A DNA stretch of 64,000 bases from Legionella fairfieldensis ATCC 49588 (GCF_000621525.1 NZ_KK211301.1:38814-102813), one strand, 5' to 3'; positions 18,130 to 28,102 are shown, counted from the first letter of the stretch. The notes: generated by a model not told the origin, from the letters alone. Program-made: numbers and translations.

Positions 18130-18174
18130 TTTGAACTGTATGGGGAAGGCGAATTTCTTAAAACCCTTACGGGG

Positions 18175-18224
18175 ATTGGTCGGGACGGAAGGATTTGAAC
18201 CTTCGACCACTAGCACCCCATGCT
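18175..18224 (-). repeat. att site 2: 3' half of tRNA-Pro(GGG)
   Basis: This is a perfect copy of the 50-bp sequence at 124-173. It separates island 1 from island 2 and serves as the right end of one and the left end of the other. On the minus strand the identity to a tRNA ends at the anticodon stem, and the 5' half of the tRNA is missing, so no functional tRNA is encoded here. Confidence 0.85.
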
Positions 18225-18350
18225 AGTGACAACCAATTTCATTTAATTTCAAACAAATTCAATTATAACCATAACATCCTTTTAAATAAAGGATTATTTG
18301 CATTTCAATATTTCAAATGATATAAATTGATTTCATACAAGCAAACAAAA

Positions 18351-18373
18351 AAGTGTAGCCAGAAGTGTAGCCA
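18351..18373. repeat. Integrase 2 arm-type repeats
   Basis: AAGTGTAGCCA occurs at 18351-18361 and 18363-18373, again with a 12-bp period and just upstream of an integrase gene. The sequence differs completely from the TTTGGATCG arms of island 1, so the two integrases probably recognise different arms while sharing the same tRNA core. The right-hand partner set should lie beyond the window. Confidence 0.5.
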
Positions 18374-18402
18374 ATTTCTGATATCCTAATAAGAGCATAA
18401 TT

Positions 18403-19602
18403 ATGGAAAAGTTTACTCATAACAAAATTGCAAATTTAAGTGCCGAAAAAAATCGTTACCATATTACTGAGGGTAATGGCTTTTGTTTAAGGGTTTCTCC
18501 TAAAGGTACGAAAACCTGGTTCTACCGTTATAAATTTGGCGGTAAAGAGAAATGGCTCACTATTGGTAATTTCCCAGTAATGGGTGTTGCTGAAGCTAGA
18601 AAAGCCTTTAATGATTTATGGGAGATAAGGCAGTCTGACCAAGACCCAGAAGACATTATCCAAAAAAAATTGCTCCAAAAAAATAATAATGTGAAAACGT
18701 TAATTTCTGATTGGTACAACAATTATATTGTTAAACACCGTAAGCAACCTCAACAGATTAAACAACAAATTGATGCTGACATTATCCCTCTATTAGGAAC
18801 ATTAGAAATTGAAAAAATACAGCCTCGAGACATAGCAAAGGCCTTGGATAATATAGTTCAAAGAGGCTCCCCTGTTCACGCCAATAAAGTGCTTAGTACC
18901 TTGAAACAAGTATTTAATTACGCGGTAAGTCGAGGAGAAATTACAATTAATCCAGCCATAAATATTCGAGCAAGAGACATAGGTGGAGTAGAAAAACCTC
19001 GTGATCGCAATCTCGATCTTGATGAAATAAAAAAAATATGGCTATTTTTGGATAGTGATAATCACTCGATGTCAATTCAGATTAAAAACGCCATTAAAAT
19101 CATATTATTAACTGGTGCAAGGACTGGTGAACTAAGACTAGCAAAATGGTCTGAATTTAATTTCGAGAAATCTCTTTGGATTATTCCTCCCGAGAATAAT
19201 AAAATCGGACTTAGCATGAAGATTCATCTGAGCGAGCTTACTAAAAAACTTCTGTTGGAAATAAAAGAAATCAGCTTATCTAATTTTGTTTTAGCTGGGG
19301 TCGATGATGATTCCCCACTAGGCGATAAATCGATATCTAAAGCTATTCAACGCATACAAAAACGAGTAGGTATCCCACAATGGACTGCCCATGATCTCAG
19401 ACGCACTTTTGCCACTCAGCTTGGAGAAACATTGCGAATCGACCCAGTAGTTATAGAAAAATGTCTTGGACATAAAATGCCTAAGATCATGGCGACTTAT
19501 AACAAAGACGAAATGCTGTACCAGCGCAAAGAGGCTTTAGATAAATGGAGTAGCCTGATAGAAGAACTAACAATAAACAAATTTGAATTTGTGCAACTAT
19601 AG
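18403..19602 (+). CDS. Tyrosine integrase of island 2
   Basis: This 399-residue DUF4102/P4-type integrase has catalytic residues R240 (ARTGELRL), H330-x-x-R333 (HDLRR), H357 (LGHKMP) and Y366 (MATYNKDE). It is collinear with the integrase at 349-1563. Blocks such as PQQIKQ, HANKVLS, DIGG-EKPRDR and IDPVVIEKCLGHKMPKIMAT are shared almost exactly. It should mobilise the large conjugative island 2 at the same tRNA-Pro site. The gene lies 178 bp from its att copy, and a toxin-antitoxin pair follows 13 bp downstream. Confidence 0.95.
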   Translation: MEKFTHNKIANLSAEKNRYHITEGNGFCLRVSPKGTKTWFYRYKFGGKEKWLTIGNFPVMGVAEARKAFNDLWEIRQSDQDPEDIIQKKLLQKNNNVKTLISDWYNNYIVKHRKQPQQIKQQIDADIIPLLGTLEIEKIQPRDIAKALDNIVQRGSPVHANKVLSTLKQVFNYAVSRGEITINPAINIRARDIGGVEKPRDRNLDLDEIKKIWLFLDSDNHSMSIQIKNAIKIILLTGARTGELRLAKWSEFNFEKSLWIIPPENNKIGLSMKIHLSELTKKLLLEIKEISLSNFVLAGVDDDSPLGDKSISKAIQRIQKRVGIPQWTAHDLRRTFATQLGETLRIDPVVIEKCLGHKMPKIMATYNKDEMLYQRKEALDKWSSLIEELTINKFEFVQL

Positions 19603-19615
19603 TGGTACAATTATA

Positions 19616-20005
19616 ATGAATAGAGATATTGAATATATTGCCTATCAAGGCGAAAAGTTTACGATTGAATGGTACTTTGACGAAAAGAAGCATAGCCAAT
19701 CTCAAGAATATTATTATTCTTTGAATAAAGACGAACGCATTCAGTTGTTGAAGCTATTAAAGAGAATGGGCGATGCCGGTATCATTCACGATAAAACCAA
19801 GTTTAGACATGAAGGAGACAAAATTTATGCCTTCAAACCTAAGCCAGATAGATTTTTATGTTTCTTTTTTGAAGACAGAAAAATAATTTTAACTAATGCC
19901 TTTAGGAAGAAGCAGGATAAGTTACCTTTAACCGAAAAGGAAAAAGCCTTAAAGGTTATGGATCAATATACCAGTAGAGTAAAAACAGGTGATTATTATG
20001 ACTAA
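19616..20005 (+). CDS. higB: HigB/RelE-superfamily toxin
   Basis: This 129-residue type II toxin belongs to the phage Gp49/HigB-like family. The core KRMGDAGIIHDKTKFRHEGD followed by IYAFKPKPDRFLCFFFEDR and IILTNAFRKKQDKLP is the usual RelE-fold end with basic residues that engage mRNA or the ribosome. The ATG at 19616 is chosen. An upstream in-frame codon would overlap the integrase. The downstream antitoxin overlaps by 8 bp, the toxin-first order typical of higBA. It probably stabilises island 2 against loss. Confidence 0.85.
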   Translation: MNRDIEYIAYQGEKFTIEWYFDEKKHSQSQEYYYSLNKDERIQLLKLLKRMGDAGIIHDKTKFRHEGDKIYAFKPKPDRFLCFFFEDRKIILTNAFRKKQDKLPLTEKEKALKVMDQYTSRVKTGDYYD

Positions 20006-20294
20006 GAAACATTTATCTACTTTTGAACGAGAAATGCAGGACCCTCTTTTTCGTGAACAATTTGAAAAAGAATATGATGAGTTTCTATTATCTGAAATCA
20101 TCAAAGCACTCATGAAGAATGGCAAAATGACCGTGAGAAAACTGGCCGAAAAAGCAGGGCTTTCTCCAACTGTAATTCAAAAAATTCGCTCCGGTGAGCA
20201 AGAAGATGTAAAGCTTAGTAACTTCCTCAACATCTCTCACACTTGCGGTTTTAAAGTCATTTTAGAAAAAGGGGATGATAAGTATTACTTATAA
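19998..20294 (+). CDS. higA: HigA-like XRE antitoxin
   Basis: This 98-residue antitoxin has a Cro/C1 helix-turn-helix in the middle (MTVRKLAEKAGLSPTVIQKI) and a C-terminal VILEKGDD tail. It is translationally coupled to the toxin, with the ATG at 19998 inside the toxin's last codons. It should neutralise the toxin and repress the operon. An upstream GTG at 19989 is a less likely start. Confidence 0.85.
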   Translation: MTKKHLSTFEREMQDPLFREQFEKEYDEFLLSEIIKALMKNGKMTVRKLAEKAGLSPTVIQKIRSGEQEDVKLSNFLNISHTCGFKVILEKGDDKYYL

Positions 20295-20356
20295 ACCTTT
20301 AGAAATTAATCATTGTCTAAAGCAGTCATTGACCACTTCAGGCAATGAAAATGGAT

Positions 20357-20557
20357 TTATCTGACATATTGATTAATCCAGTTATCAATCACGTCTTTAT
20401 GCCAGGCTAAAGTTCTGCCATGTAATTTTACTGGCTTGGGAAATTTCCCTTCACTCCACCAACGGCGTAAAGTCAATCGGTCCTTTCCGATAATGACTTC
20501 TACGTCATTGATAAACAGAATCTGTTGTGTAAATAGATCATTAACTGGTTGCATCAT
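20357..20557 (-). CDS. AlpA-like DNA-binding protein of island 2
   Basis: This 66-residue protein shares its core motif with the AlpA homologue of island 1 (TLRRWWSEGKFPKPVKLHGR, then TLAWHKDVIDNWI). GGAG lies five bases before the first ATG of an ATGATG start. It is encoded in the same direction as, and 20 bp downstream of, a small gene. Members of this family often act as excision factors or activate the integrase. Here it may control excision of the conjugative island. Confidence 0.8.
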   Translation of the reverse strand: MMQPVNDLFTQQILFINDVEVIIGKDRLTLRRWWSEGKFPKPVKLHGRTLAWHKDVIDNWINQYVR

Positions 20558-20577
20558 TGATTCTCCAAATCCCTCTG

Positions 20578-20823
20578 TTATTTAAGTTGTAAACGAGCCT
20601 TCCATTCACCCTTGTGTTCCATATCAATGACTGTGATAAACAGCTTCAGCAAATTCAATTCAACCTTACTTTCTTTAGGTAAACGATTGTGCTGGTAGAT
20701 TAACTGCAAATGAGCAATTGGGGAGTTTGATAAATTAGCGATTCGTTGTAGAGAATAATTGGTTGAATCCAGTAGATACTGAATAATACCCTTATAGATG
20801 GTGATCTTTTGATCGTAAAACAT
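20578..20823 (-). CDS. Small hypothetical regulator-like protein
   Basis: This 81-residue protein starts at ATG 20823 and is preceded by AGGAG. It is helical and basic, and the segment NYSLQRIANLSNSPIAHLQL looks like a helix-turn-helix. That suggests a Cro-like DNA-binding protein, but no family is recognised. It diverges from the XRE gene at 21033 across a region with repeated GATA/TATC-like motifs. The pair may form a genetic switch. Confidence 0.6.
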   Translation of the reverse strand: MFYDQKITIYKGIIQYLLDSTNYSLQRIANLSNSPIAHLQLIYQHNRLPKESKVELNLLKLFITVIDMEHKGEWKARLQLK

Positions 20824-20882
20824 GCGATATACTCCTGTAAAACATGTGTAATAAAGTCCAAATCGCGCAAAATGAACATTAA

Positions 20883-20983
20883 GTATCATTTATCGAAACT
20901 AATATTAAAACGATATTAAAATAATTATCAATATGTATTTTTAAGAAATTTAAATTAAGATACGATATGATATTGAATGATAC
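20883..20983. promoter_or_regulatory. Divergent control region with ATGATA repeats
   Basis: This AT-rich gap between two divergent regulatory genes contains an inverted pair, GTATCATT (20883-20890) and AATGATAC (20976-20983). It also holds several further CGATAT and ATGATA copies at about 20962-20975. This is an operator-like pattern for one or both neighbouring helix-turn-helix proteins. Individual promoters cannot be assigned with confidence. Confidence 0.4.
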
Positions 20984-21032
20984 CGTTTTATATGATAATT
21001 TTTTTACGACGTTCGATTAAAAGGATAATTTT

Positions 21033-21524
21033 ATGAGTAAGGGACCCTATCAATCGTTTGCAAATCGCTTGATCCATACCCTCAAAGATAAAGGACATAC
21101 TGCATCTCGTTCACCTAATGGGATCTGTATTAAAGCCCTAGCAGAATTTACAGGTGCATCAGAACAAATCTGCCGTCGCTATATAAGAGGTGATGCTCTA
21201 CCTGATTATGAGAAAGTTAAACAATTAGCTCATCATCTTCATGTAAACCCAGGCTGGCTATTATTTGGTGAGGAAGGACATGCAGCTCCTAAGAAAAATG
21301 AAGTCGATGAAACACTACTTCATTACATCTTGAAGCAAAGCCATCATTTATACCCTGTTTCTCATGGAAGTAATGACGATTACGCCGATTTTGTGTTAGG
21401 ATTAATCAAAGAAGTACGTGCAATTGACACATCGGAAAATAATTTACTAAAAATCATTGACTTGGCCATTGGTTCCATTTCTTCCTACGAAGAACAAAGA
21501 AAAAAGCACAGTCATGCCGTTTAA
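21033..21524 (+). CDS. XRE/phage-repressor-like regulator
   Basis: This 163-residue protein has an N-terminal helix-turn-helix (IKALAEFTGASEQICRRYIRG, then YEKVKQLAHHLHVNPGWLLFGEEG). The C-terminal region is helical and lacks the catalytic Ser/Lys of LexA-type repressors. The length and LLFGEEG linker are typical of phage-type regulators. The next gene overlaps it by 11 bp, so it probably co-regulates with the sensor-like, deformylase and transporter genes downstream. Confidence 0.8.
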   Translation: MSKGPYQSFANRLIHTLKDKGHTASRSPNGICIKALAEFTGASEQICRRYIRGDALPDYEKVKQLAHHLHVNPGWLLFGEEGHAAPKKNEVDETLLHYILKQSHHLYPVSHGSNDDYADFVLGLIKEVRAIDTSENNLLKIIDLAIGSISSYEEQRKKHSHAV

Positions 21525-22128
21525 GAAGTTTGTAGATATGGATGTAACAGCTGTTGAAGTAAGGCTTCACCCTAAAGCAAAAGATTTTCTCTTTGAACAT
21601 TATATCACCATGCGAAAAGTGTTCTCTGACGTACTCGGGCAAGTAGAAACAGACTATGCTTCCATTGCCCTCATCAATCAAGCAGGACAGATCTTTTTCA
21701 TGTCCTCCAACCCAGCTATAGAGCAAAATTTAATTGAGAAAAGTCTCTGGCTATTTGATGGTTGCTATCAACCAGAGTTCATCAGCCAGGATCAACCGAA
21801 ATTATGGAGCGAACTTCCTCATATAGGCTGTATAGAAGCAATTACAAAATACAAACAGATAGAACCTGGACTCATCACAGGTATTTCCATCCCCACTGAA
21901 TATGATTCTCATAGAGCAATCTTTTCATTTGGATTAAAACGAATAAATCCCTATATCCAAAACAAAAGCTCCATTCATTGCGAAAAACTGTTAGCCATGG
22001 GCAAGTTTGCGTTAAGGCAAATTCAAGAGTATTTAACTTTACCAGACAAACAGTCCTGCATGAAGACTAAGCCCAAACTCACATTAATCATCAACAATCA
22101 GGTGAACTATGAACACACTCCTGGATAA
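21514..22128 (+). CDS. Hypothetical sensor-like protein
   Basis: This protein of about 204 residues starts at ATG 21514. It is soluble, and its pattern (DYASIALINQAGQIFFMSSN, then TGISIPTEYDSHRAIFSFGLKR) recalls the alpha/beta autoinducer-binding domain of LuxR-type regulators. No DNA-binding domain follows, however. Overlaps on both sides (11 bp upstream, 20 bp downstream) show that it belongs to the XRE-deformylase-MFS operon. It could bind a small ligand. This is a fold guess, not a firm identification. Confidence 0.55.
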   Translation: MPFKKFVDMDVTAVEVRLHPKAKDFLFEHYITMRKVFSDVLGQVETDYASIALINQAGQIFFMSSNPAIEQNLIEKSLWLFDGCYQPEFISQDQPKLWSELPHIGCIEAITKYKQIEPGLITGISIPTEYDSHRAIFSFGLKRINPYIQNKSSIHCEKLLAMGKFALRQIQEYLTLPDKQSCMKTKPKLTLIINNQVNYEHTPG

Positions 22129-22627
22129 AAACGATCCTATTTTAAGACAAACCGCTGAGCCAATTAAAGAATCAGAATTTGGTAGCAGTTGGTTAAAAGA
22201 GCTGATTAAGACTATGTTCGGCATTATGGCTGACAAAGGTGCCGTAGGGGTAGCTGCTCCCCAAATTGGCATCAGCAAACGAGTTATTGTATTTGGTACT
22301 AATTATACCAAACGGAGAAAACCAGAATACCCGATCCCCGATACTGCATTAATTAATCCTGCATTAAAAATCCTGTCCCAAGAAATTCAAACTGGCTACG
22401 AGGGATGCCTTAATTGCGGTGAATTAATGGGAGAGGTTCCAAGAGCCATGGAAATTGAATATTCAGGCTTTGACATAGATGGAAATAGAATTACCAAAAA
22501 AGCTTCCGGCTTGGAAGCCCGTATTCTTCAGCATGAAATTGATCACCTGAATGGATTTTTATTTTTAGACCGAGTAGAAGATCAGGACTCACTAACCACT
22601 CTATCGGCAATGCAAAGTAAAGGATAA
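22109..22627 (+). CDS. def: Peptide deformylase
   Basis: This 172-residue enzyme removes the N-formyl group from nascent proteins and uses a metal ion. All three family motifs are visible: GAVGVAAPQIG (motif 1), EGCLNCGELMG (motif 2, with the metal-binding Cys) and LQHEIDHLNG (HExxH-type motif 3). It is an accessory copy on a mobile island, not the housekeeping def-fmt locus. Its partners here are a regulator, a sensor-like protein and an MFS transporter. It might protect against deformylase inhibitors or process a small formylated peptide. Confidence 0.92.
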   Translation: MNTLLDKNDPILRQTAEPIKESEFGSSWLKELIKTMFGIMADKGAVGVAAPQIGISKRVIVFGTNYTKRRKPEYPIPDTALINPALKILSQEIQTGYEGCLNCGELMGEVPRAMEIEYSGFDIDGNRITKKASGLEARILQHEIDHLNGFLFLDRVEDQDSLTTLSAMQSKG

Positions 22628-22631
22628 TCCT

Positions 22632-23918
22632 ATGAAGCATCAAACCCGAATCATACTGGCAGGCACACTAGGCAATTTAATAGAATCTTTTGATATGGCC
22701 ATTTGCGGCCTACTCTCAGTCTACATTGCCAAATACCTAATTGGTGATGCTTCAAAGGGTTTATTTCTAGTATTTCTTACTTTCTTTGCTGGATATCTAG
22801 CCAGACCTATTGGGGCTATGATAATGGGCTTATTATCCGATATCTATGGCAGAAAAATTATCCTTGCAGCGTCCATCTTAACGATGGGCGTGTCAACAAC
22901 CCTTATCGGGTTTATCCCCCCACACAGCACCATAGGTACTTTTTCTGTTATAACCTTATTAGTGTTAAGAGTTATTCAGAGCTTCTCCTGTGGTGCAGAA
23001 TATCTAAATTCTTCAGCTTATCTGGTTGAAAATGCAGAAGCCTCCAAAAAAGGCTACTCGGGCAGCTGGGCTTCGTTTGGTGCCATGTCAGGAATGCTCG
23101 TAGCATCATTGGTAGCATTATTAGTTACTTATTTTACCAATCACTATCCTGAACACGATTGGCTAGTCTGGCGTGTACCTTTTGTCCTTGCACTACTAGG
23201 TTCTTCCATTGGCTTGTATATCCGGTTGTGTATTCCTGAGAGTATGGAGTACATCATGTACTATGCAGACAGGCCAAAACCTAAATTTAAGAGTCTACTT
23301 TCAGAATCAGTCAACTACATCAAGGACAATAAAATTCAATCTCTTTATGTATTTGTTTTAAGTTGCCTAGGAGTAACAACGACTTTCCAGATTTACATTT
23401 ATGGTCCTATGCAAGCCCATTTATATAGTCATTTTCAGGATCATGAAATTATCCTATCAAATATACTTTCATTAATTGTTTTATTAGCTGTATTTCCTTT
23501 AGTTGGAAAACTATCTGATAAAATCAATCGAGAAAAAATTGTGATCTTTGCTAGTGTTGGTTTATTGATTCTTTCCCAGCCATTTTTTTATGTTTTATCG
23601 CACCATGATATTTATGAGCTCTTATTAGGACAAGCATTAATTGCAATTCCTGCTGGAGCTTATTATGCAACAGTACCGGTGATGTTAGCTGAAATGTTTC
23701 CGATTAAGTTACGATGCACTGTTTTATCAATTTTATATTCAACTGCTGCAAGTTTATCAGCTGGACTTGCTCCGTTAGTTTCTTTAATACTGGTTAAAAA
23801 AACAGGTATTGCATCATCGCCTTCTATATTAGTATTTACTTTGGTGGCTAGTGCTTTTATTACTATGTATGTGAAGCATTCTAATAATAGACAAAAATAC
23901 TCTCAGTTACCTGCATAA
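22632..23918 (+). CDS. MFS transporter, metabolite:H+ symporter (ProP-like)
   Basis: This 428-residue inner-membrane protein has 12 predicted helices. It shows the MFS loop 2-3 signature GLLSDIYGRKIIL and the MHS-family features NLIESFDMAICG in TM1 and RVIQSFSCGAEYLNSSAYLV in TM4. The family imports proline/betaine or carboxylates with protons. It starts four bases after the deformylase stop. The substrate cannot be told from sequence, and export of an island product is also possible. Confidence 0.88.
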   Translation: MKHQTRIILAGTLGNLIESFDMAICGLLSVYIAKYLIGDASKGLFLVFLTFFAGYLARPIGAMIMGLLSDIYGRKIILAASILTMGVSTTLIGFIPPHSTIGTFSVITLLVLRVIQSFSCGAEYLNSSAYLVENAEASKKGYSGSWASFGAMSGMLVASLVALLVTYFTNHYPEHDWLVWRVPFVLALLGSSIGLYIRLCIPESMEYIMYYADRPKPKFKSLLSESVNYIKDNKIQSLYVFVLSCLGVTTTFQIYIYGPMQAHLYSHFQDHEIILSNILSLIVLLAVFPLVGKLSDKINREKIVIFASVGLLILSQPFFYVLSHHDIYELLLGQALIAIPAGAYYATVPVMLAEMFPIKLRCTVLSILYSTAASLSAGLAPLVSLILVKKTGIASSPSILVFTLVASAFITMYVKHSNNRQKYSQLPA

Positions 23919-24108
23919 AATAGTTTAACGATTACATATGCTAAATTTGCACACTCCCCCCATTATTTTTTATATTGGTACATTCATTGGTTAAAGCTGA
24001 CAAAACCTATTATATTATTCAATCATCGCTTGGGTGGTGATATGAGCATGTTATAGATAAAATATACCCAAAATTAAGAGCCTACAAAGCCAAGACAGAG
24101 AGCACTGA

Positions 24109-27100
24109 ATGAACTATATTCCAAGACGAATAGAAATTATTGATGATTCAGACAAGAAAAAAATTTGCTCTGATGCGGATTTTTTTGCTATGGATGGTCC
24201 TTTAATCCTACTAGGTGAGCCTGGCAGTGGGAAGTCTACTCTATTAAGAGAATTCAAAGAAAGAACAAATTCTATCTGTTATGATGCAGTATCCATAATG
24301 TTATCTCCAGCAATCGAAGCAGTTTCTAAGCCCTCTAAAATTATCATTGATGGAATTGATGAGGTAACAGTATATAAAAAAGAGCTTATATCCGATAATA
24401 TTTTATCAAAAATCTCGCATCATCATAGCCCAAACTTTATATTGGCATGTCGCACTGCTGACTGGAAGGATGCGGTAAATAGTAAAATCATTCAAAACAG
24501 ATGGAATAAAAAACCAATTCTTGGGCATTTATTATCCTTAAATGACCGAGAAATTATAGAGTTCATTAACAACGAAGGTAAAGAAATAGATGGTAACGAC
24601 TTTTTTATAGAAGCTCAAAAACGAGGTGTTGTAGATTTACTAAGAAATCCTAATAATTTGTCATTATTTTTAAAAGCACATCAACAAAATGGTGGATGGC
24701 CGAGCTCTAAATTAGATTTGTATGAAAATGCTTGTTTGACTCTTCTTGAGGAACATAGTGAAATTCATGCATCTATTAAAACACCTCCAAATATCCATAA
24801 GCTAATTGAAACAGCTGGTTGTATTTGTGCTCAACTTTTGCTTTCAGGAAAAATAGGCGTATCTATTAATAATAAAGATTTATCTGCACCTAAAATTGAA
24901 GAATTTTTCGATGAGAATAGTTCTAATGAATTAATGCAACATATCTTATCAACAATGTTATTCCGTTCAGATTCTAATAATATTTTAGTGCCATGCCATA
25001 GAACAGTAGCAGAATTTTTAGCTGCAAAATGGCTCGGCAATAAGTTAAATAATAAATTATCTATACGACGTCTAGAAGCGTTGCTTTATGGTGATAGATA
25101 TATAGTTCCTTCTGCTCTTAGAGGACTCCATGCTTGGCTTGCAGTTTTTTGTCAGCCAGAAAGGAATAGTTTTATTAACCGAGATCCTTACGGATTCTTA
25201 AAATATAGTGATCCCACAATTTTAACTACAGAACAGTTAAAATTTCTTCTGAAGTCTTTACAAAAAATTGCAAAGGACGATCCCTATTTCCGAGCCGAAG
25301 ATTGGCATATCAGCGTGGGAGACGGTCTGTTAAGACCTGAGTTGCGAGACGATGTTTTAAGTATTTTACATACTAAAGATACGCCGTTTCAATTATCTTA
25401 TTTAATTATTCAATCCATTGAACATACCGCATCTCCTAATTTTATTGATAGTATAAAAGATGAGCTCATATCTATTTTATTAGAACAAACTGTAACTCTT
25501 GTAGAAAGAGAAGCTGTTGTAACAGCTTTAAAAAAATGTACGATAGAACCCAATTGGATAATAATATCTGATAAATTACATCACCATGACGAAATTAATT
25601 CTCTATATCTCATTTTAGATATATTTAGAGTTGCTACCAAACTGTATAATTCAGACAAAATTTCAGAAATTTTCTTAGAAATATTAAAAAAATCAGCTGA
25701 AGATAAACAAATATCTTTGATAGCTTTAGGTTATAAATTATTCGAACAATTGTCTATTGAACAAATTGAAGGATGTATCCGATCTTTTCTGAAGGAATTA
25801 GGCTCAGCATCATCAGAAAAAAATGAAAAAATTCAAAACAAAATAAAGAGATTAGTATTACAGTTTACTCAAGAGAGAATGAAACGAATTTCTAAACCTG
25901 TACCTCAAGAATTATGGACTTGGTTAAGCATAATTGAAACAAATGCTTCTCGGCATCATAATGAGTATGATGAAATTACTAAATATTTGTCTGAAAATAC
26001 TGATTATCGTAGATCTCTTCAATCAGTTGCAATTAAAAGCTCAAAGCCAGATAAACTCTGGCTAATATTCTGTTTAAGTCATACATGGTTATGGGTAATA
26101 GAGGAAGACATAATATTTCATCTCGATAATATTATGGGACTGCATACGTCGGATAACGAATTAAAATGGAAAGAACTAGTTCGTTGGATATTTGCCTATC
26201 AGCCTTTTACTGGTGCTGCTTTGAAACATGCTCAGGATCAAGCCATTCTAAATATAAATTTAAAAAAACATATACATGATATAGAACTGCAAAGAGCTAA
26301 TGGAAAAAAAGAAATTGAACAATATGAAAAAAAGCAAGCAGCTCATCGTAGTAGACAAAAGAAAAAAGTAATAGAAAGACACCAACAATATCATGAAATT
26401 AGAGATCAGTTAGTTTCAGGAAAACATATAAATGGCTTAAATCAAATAGCGAAAGCTTATTTAGGTTGGTTTAGTGATATTCAGGGAAATGAACCGAAAA
26501 AACGTGTAGTTGAACTTTTAGGTATAGAGCTCTTACCACTAGCAATAAATGGAATCTGTTCAGCTATTGAAGAAAATAACATACCAACCGTCCATGAGAT
26601 AATACAACTACGTATTAATCAAAACTTGATTTCCCCCTTTGAGGCTATTCTTTTAGCATACTGCGATATTATTTTATCTCGCAATGAAAAGTTAGACGAA
26701 ATTCCATTAAATATTGCTCATTCAGCTCTAGCTGCTTGTCATTGGGGAGCTAGCTTCAAAAGCAATGATATATCCTCTTCTGTACAAAAAGAGCTTGAAT
26801 TTATTCTTTTCAAAGACTCATTGTCAAAAGAAAATTTTATTTATGAAACGATAGAACCTTATTTATATTCTGAAGAAAGATATGTTCCTGGATTATATCG
26901 AATTCAAACTGACAGTTTATTCCAGGATATAGCAGGAAAAGTAGCTTTAAAATGGCTTAATAATTACCAAAAATTAGCTTATGATAGCTTGAAAACAGTC
27001 CTTACCATAGCTATTTGTTACTCACCTAATGATGTTATTAAGTTAATTCGAGAACAAATTAGTAAGCAAGAATTTGATAAATGCCCTCAACGGGATATTT

Positions 27101-28086
27101 GGATAAGCACTTGTTTTCTTCTGGACTTTGAATCTCATTTTGAAATACTCAATCAATATACTTCAGAAGATAAAATAAGTATTTGGGTATTAAGTGAGTT
27201 TATCTTCGTTGATAAGAAAATTTCAACTTATTGGCCAAAGATGAATGCACAGCAATTATATTTTTTTATTTTGAAATTTGGTTCAATATGGCCACCGGTG
27301 CCATACCCCACTGGCAGTTGGGAAGGAAATCAACATCCGTGGGATGCATCCAGACTTATTAAAGGATGTATAACTGAACTTTCTTTAATTACAACGCAAG
27401 AAGCACAAGATTTAATTTCTGATCTCATTAACAAAAACGATTTATGTCAATATTGCGATGAACTTAAACATGCGTTAACTGAGAATAAAAAGCATAAATC
27501 AGAAAGCTATAAAAAATATTTTTCATTACAAGATGTACAAAATATCTTACTGAGCAAAGAACCCACCGGACACAAGGATTTACAAGCCTTACTAATTGAC
27601 CAATTAGAAATATTACAGTTAAGACTCAAAGGTAGTGAAACAAGTGATTTTAAATTTTATTGGGATAACGAAAACCCACATAAAGAAAATTATTGTCGTG
27701 ATCTAATAGCATCAGCACTAACACCGCATCTTGAAAAATATAATGCACGCGCGCACGTAGAGGGCGCTAGATCTGATGATAAACGATGTGATCTTCTTAG
27801 TACTTATAATTTATTAGATGTGCCAATAGAAATAAAAGGTCAATGGCATACTGATCTATGGTCTGCCGCAATAGATCAACTACAAAATTATTCAACAGAT
27901 TATCATGCCAACGGATTTGGTGTTTATTTAGTATTATGGTTTGGAAATAAAACCACATCTAAACTCCCAAAAGCTTGGAAAAGAAAACGTCCTCAATCTC
28001 TACAAGAAATGAAAAATAAACTCAATGAATGTTATAAAGATATTTCTGATAAAACTAAAATATTTGTTCTTGATCTTTCAAAATAA
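24109..28086 (+). CDS. Giant STAND-like NTPase with C-terminal PD-(D/E)XK domain
   Basis: This 1325-residue protein begins with a NACHT/STAND-like P-loop domain: Walker A GEPGSGKST (36-44), Walker B IIIDGIDE (78-85) and the sensor-like ILACRTADW. A helical, HEAT-like solenoid fills roughly residues 350-1150. It includes a very charged coiled coil around 730-780 (GKKEIEQYEKKQAAHRSRQK). The last 110 residues resemble a restriction-fold nuclease, with RCDLLSTYN and VPIEIKGQW as a D...ExK site near 1227-1243, then LQNYSTDYHANGFGVYLVLW. No signal peptide or membrane segment is present. It stands alone between the MFS gene and lvrR. The architecture suggests an anti-phage sensor that activates a nuclease. 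Confidence 0.75.
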   Translation: MNYIPRRIEIIDDSDKKKICSDADFFAMDGPLILLGEPGSGKSTLLREFKERTNSICYDAVSIMLSPAIEAVSKPSKIIIDGIDEVTVYKKELISDNILSKISHHHSPNFILACRTADWKDAVNSKIIQNRWNKKPILGHLLSLNDREIIEFINNEGKEIDGNDFFIEAQKRGVVDLLRNPNNLSLFLKAHQQNGGWPSSKLDLYENACLTLLEEHSEIHASIKTPPNIHKLIETAGCICAQLLLSGKIGVSINNKDLSAPKIEEFFDENSSNELMQHILSTMLFRSDSNNILVPCHRTVAEFLAAKWLGNKLNNKLSIRRLEALLYGDRYIVPSALRGLHAWLAVFCQPERNSFINRDPYGFLKYSDPTILTTEQLKFLLKSLQKIAKDDPYFRAEDWHISVGDGLLRPELRDDVLSILHTKDTPFQLSYLIIQSIEHTASPNFIDSIKDELISILLEQTVTLVEREAVVTALKKCTIEPNWIIISDKLHHHDEINSLYLILDIFRVATKLYNSDKISEIFLEILKKSAEDKQISLIALGYKLFEQLSIEQIEGCIRSFLKELGSASSEKNEKIQNKIKRLVLQFTQERMKRISKPVPQELWTWLSIIETNASRHHNEYDEITKYLSENTDYRRSLQSVAIKSSKPDKLWLIFCLSHTWLWVIEEDIIFHLDNIMGLHTSDNELKWKELVRWIFAYQPFTGAALKHAQDQAILNINLKKHIHDIELQRANGKKEIEQYEKKQAAHRSRQKKKVIERHQQYHEIRDQLVSGKHINGLNQIAKAYLGWFSDIQGNEPKKRVVELLGIELLPLAINGICSAIEENNIPTVHEIIQLRINQNLISPFEAILLAYCDIILSRNEKLDEIPLNIAHSALAACHWGASFKSNDISSSVQKELEFILFKDSLSKENFIYETIEPYLYSEERYVPGLYRIQTDSLFQDIAGKVALKWLNNYQKLAYDSLKTVLTIAICYSPNDVIKLIREQISKQEFDKCPQRDIWISTCFLLDFESHFEILNQYTSEDKISIWVLSEFIFVDKKISTYWPKMNAQQLYFFILKFGSIWPPVPYPTGSWEGNQHPWDASRLIKGCITELSLITTQEAQDLISDLINKNDLCQYCDELKHALTENKKHKSESYKKYFSLQDVQNILLSKEPTGHKDLQALLIDQLEILQLRLKGSETSDFKFYWDNENPHKENYCRDLIASALTPHLEKYNARAHVEGARSDDKRCDLLSTYNLLDVPIEIKGQWHTDLWSAAIDQLQNYSTDYHANGFGVYLVLWFGNKTTSKLPKAWKRKRPQSLQEMKNKLNECYKDISDKTKIFVLDLSK

Positions 28087-28102
28087 GCTCTTGTGAAAAC
28101 AT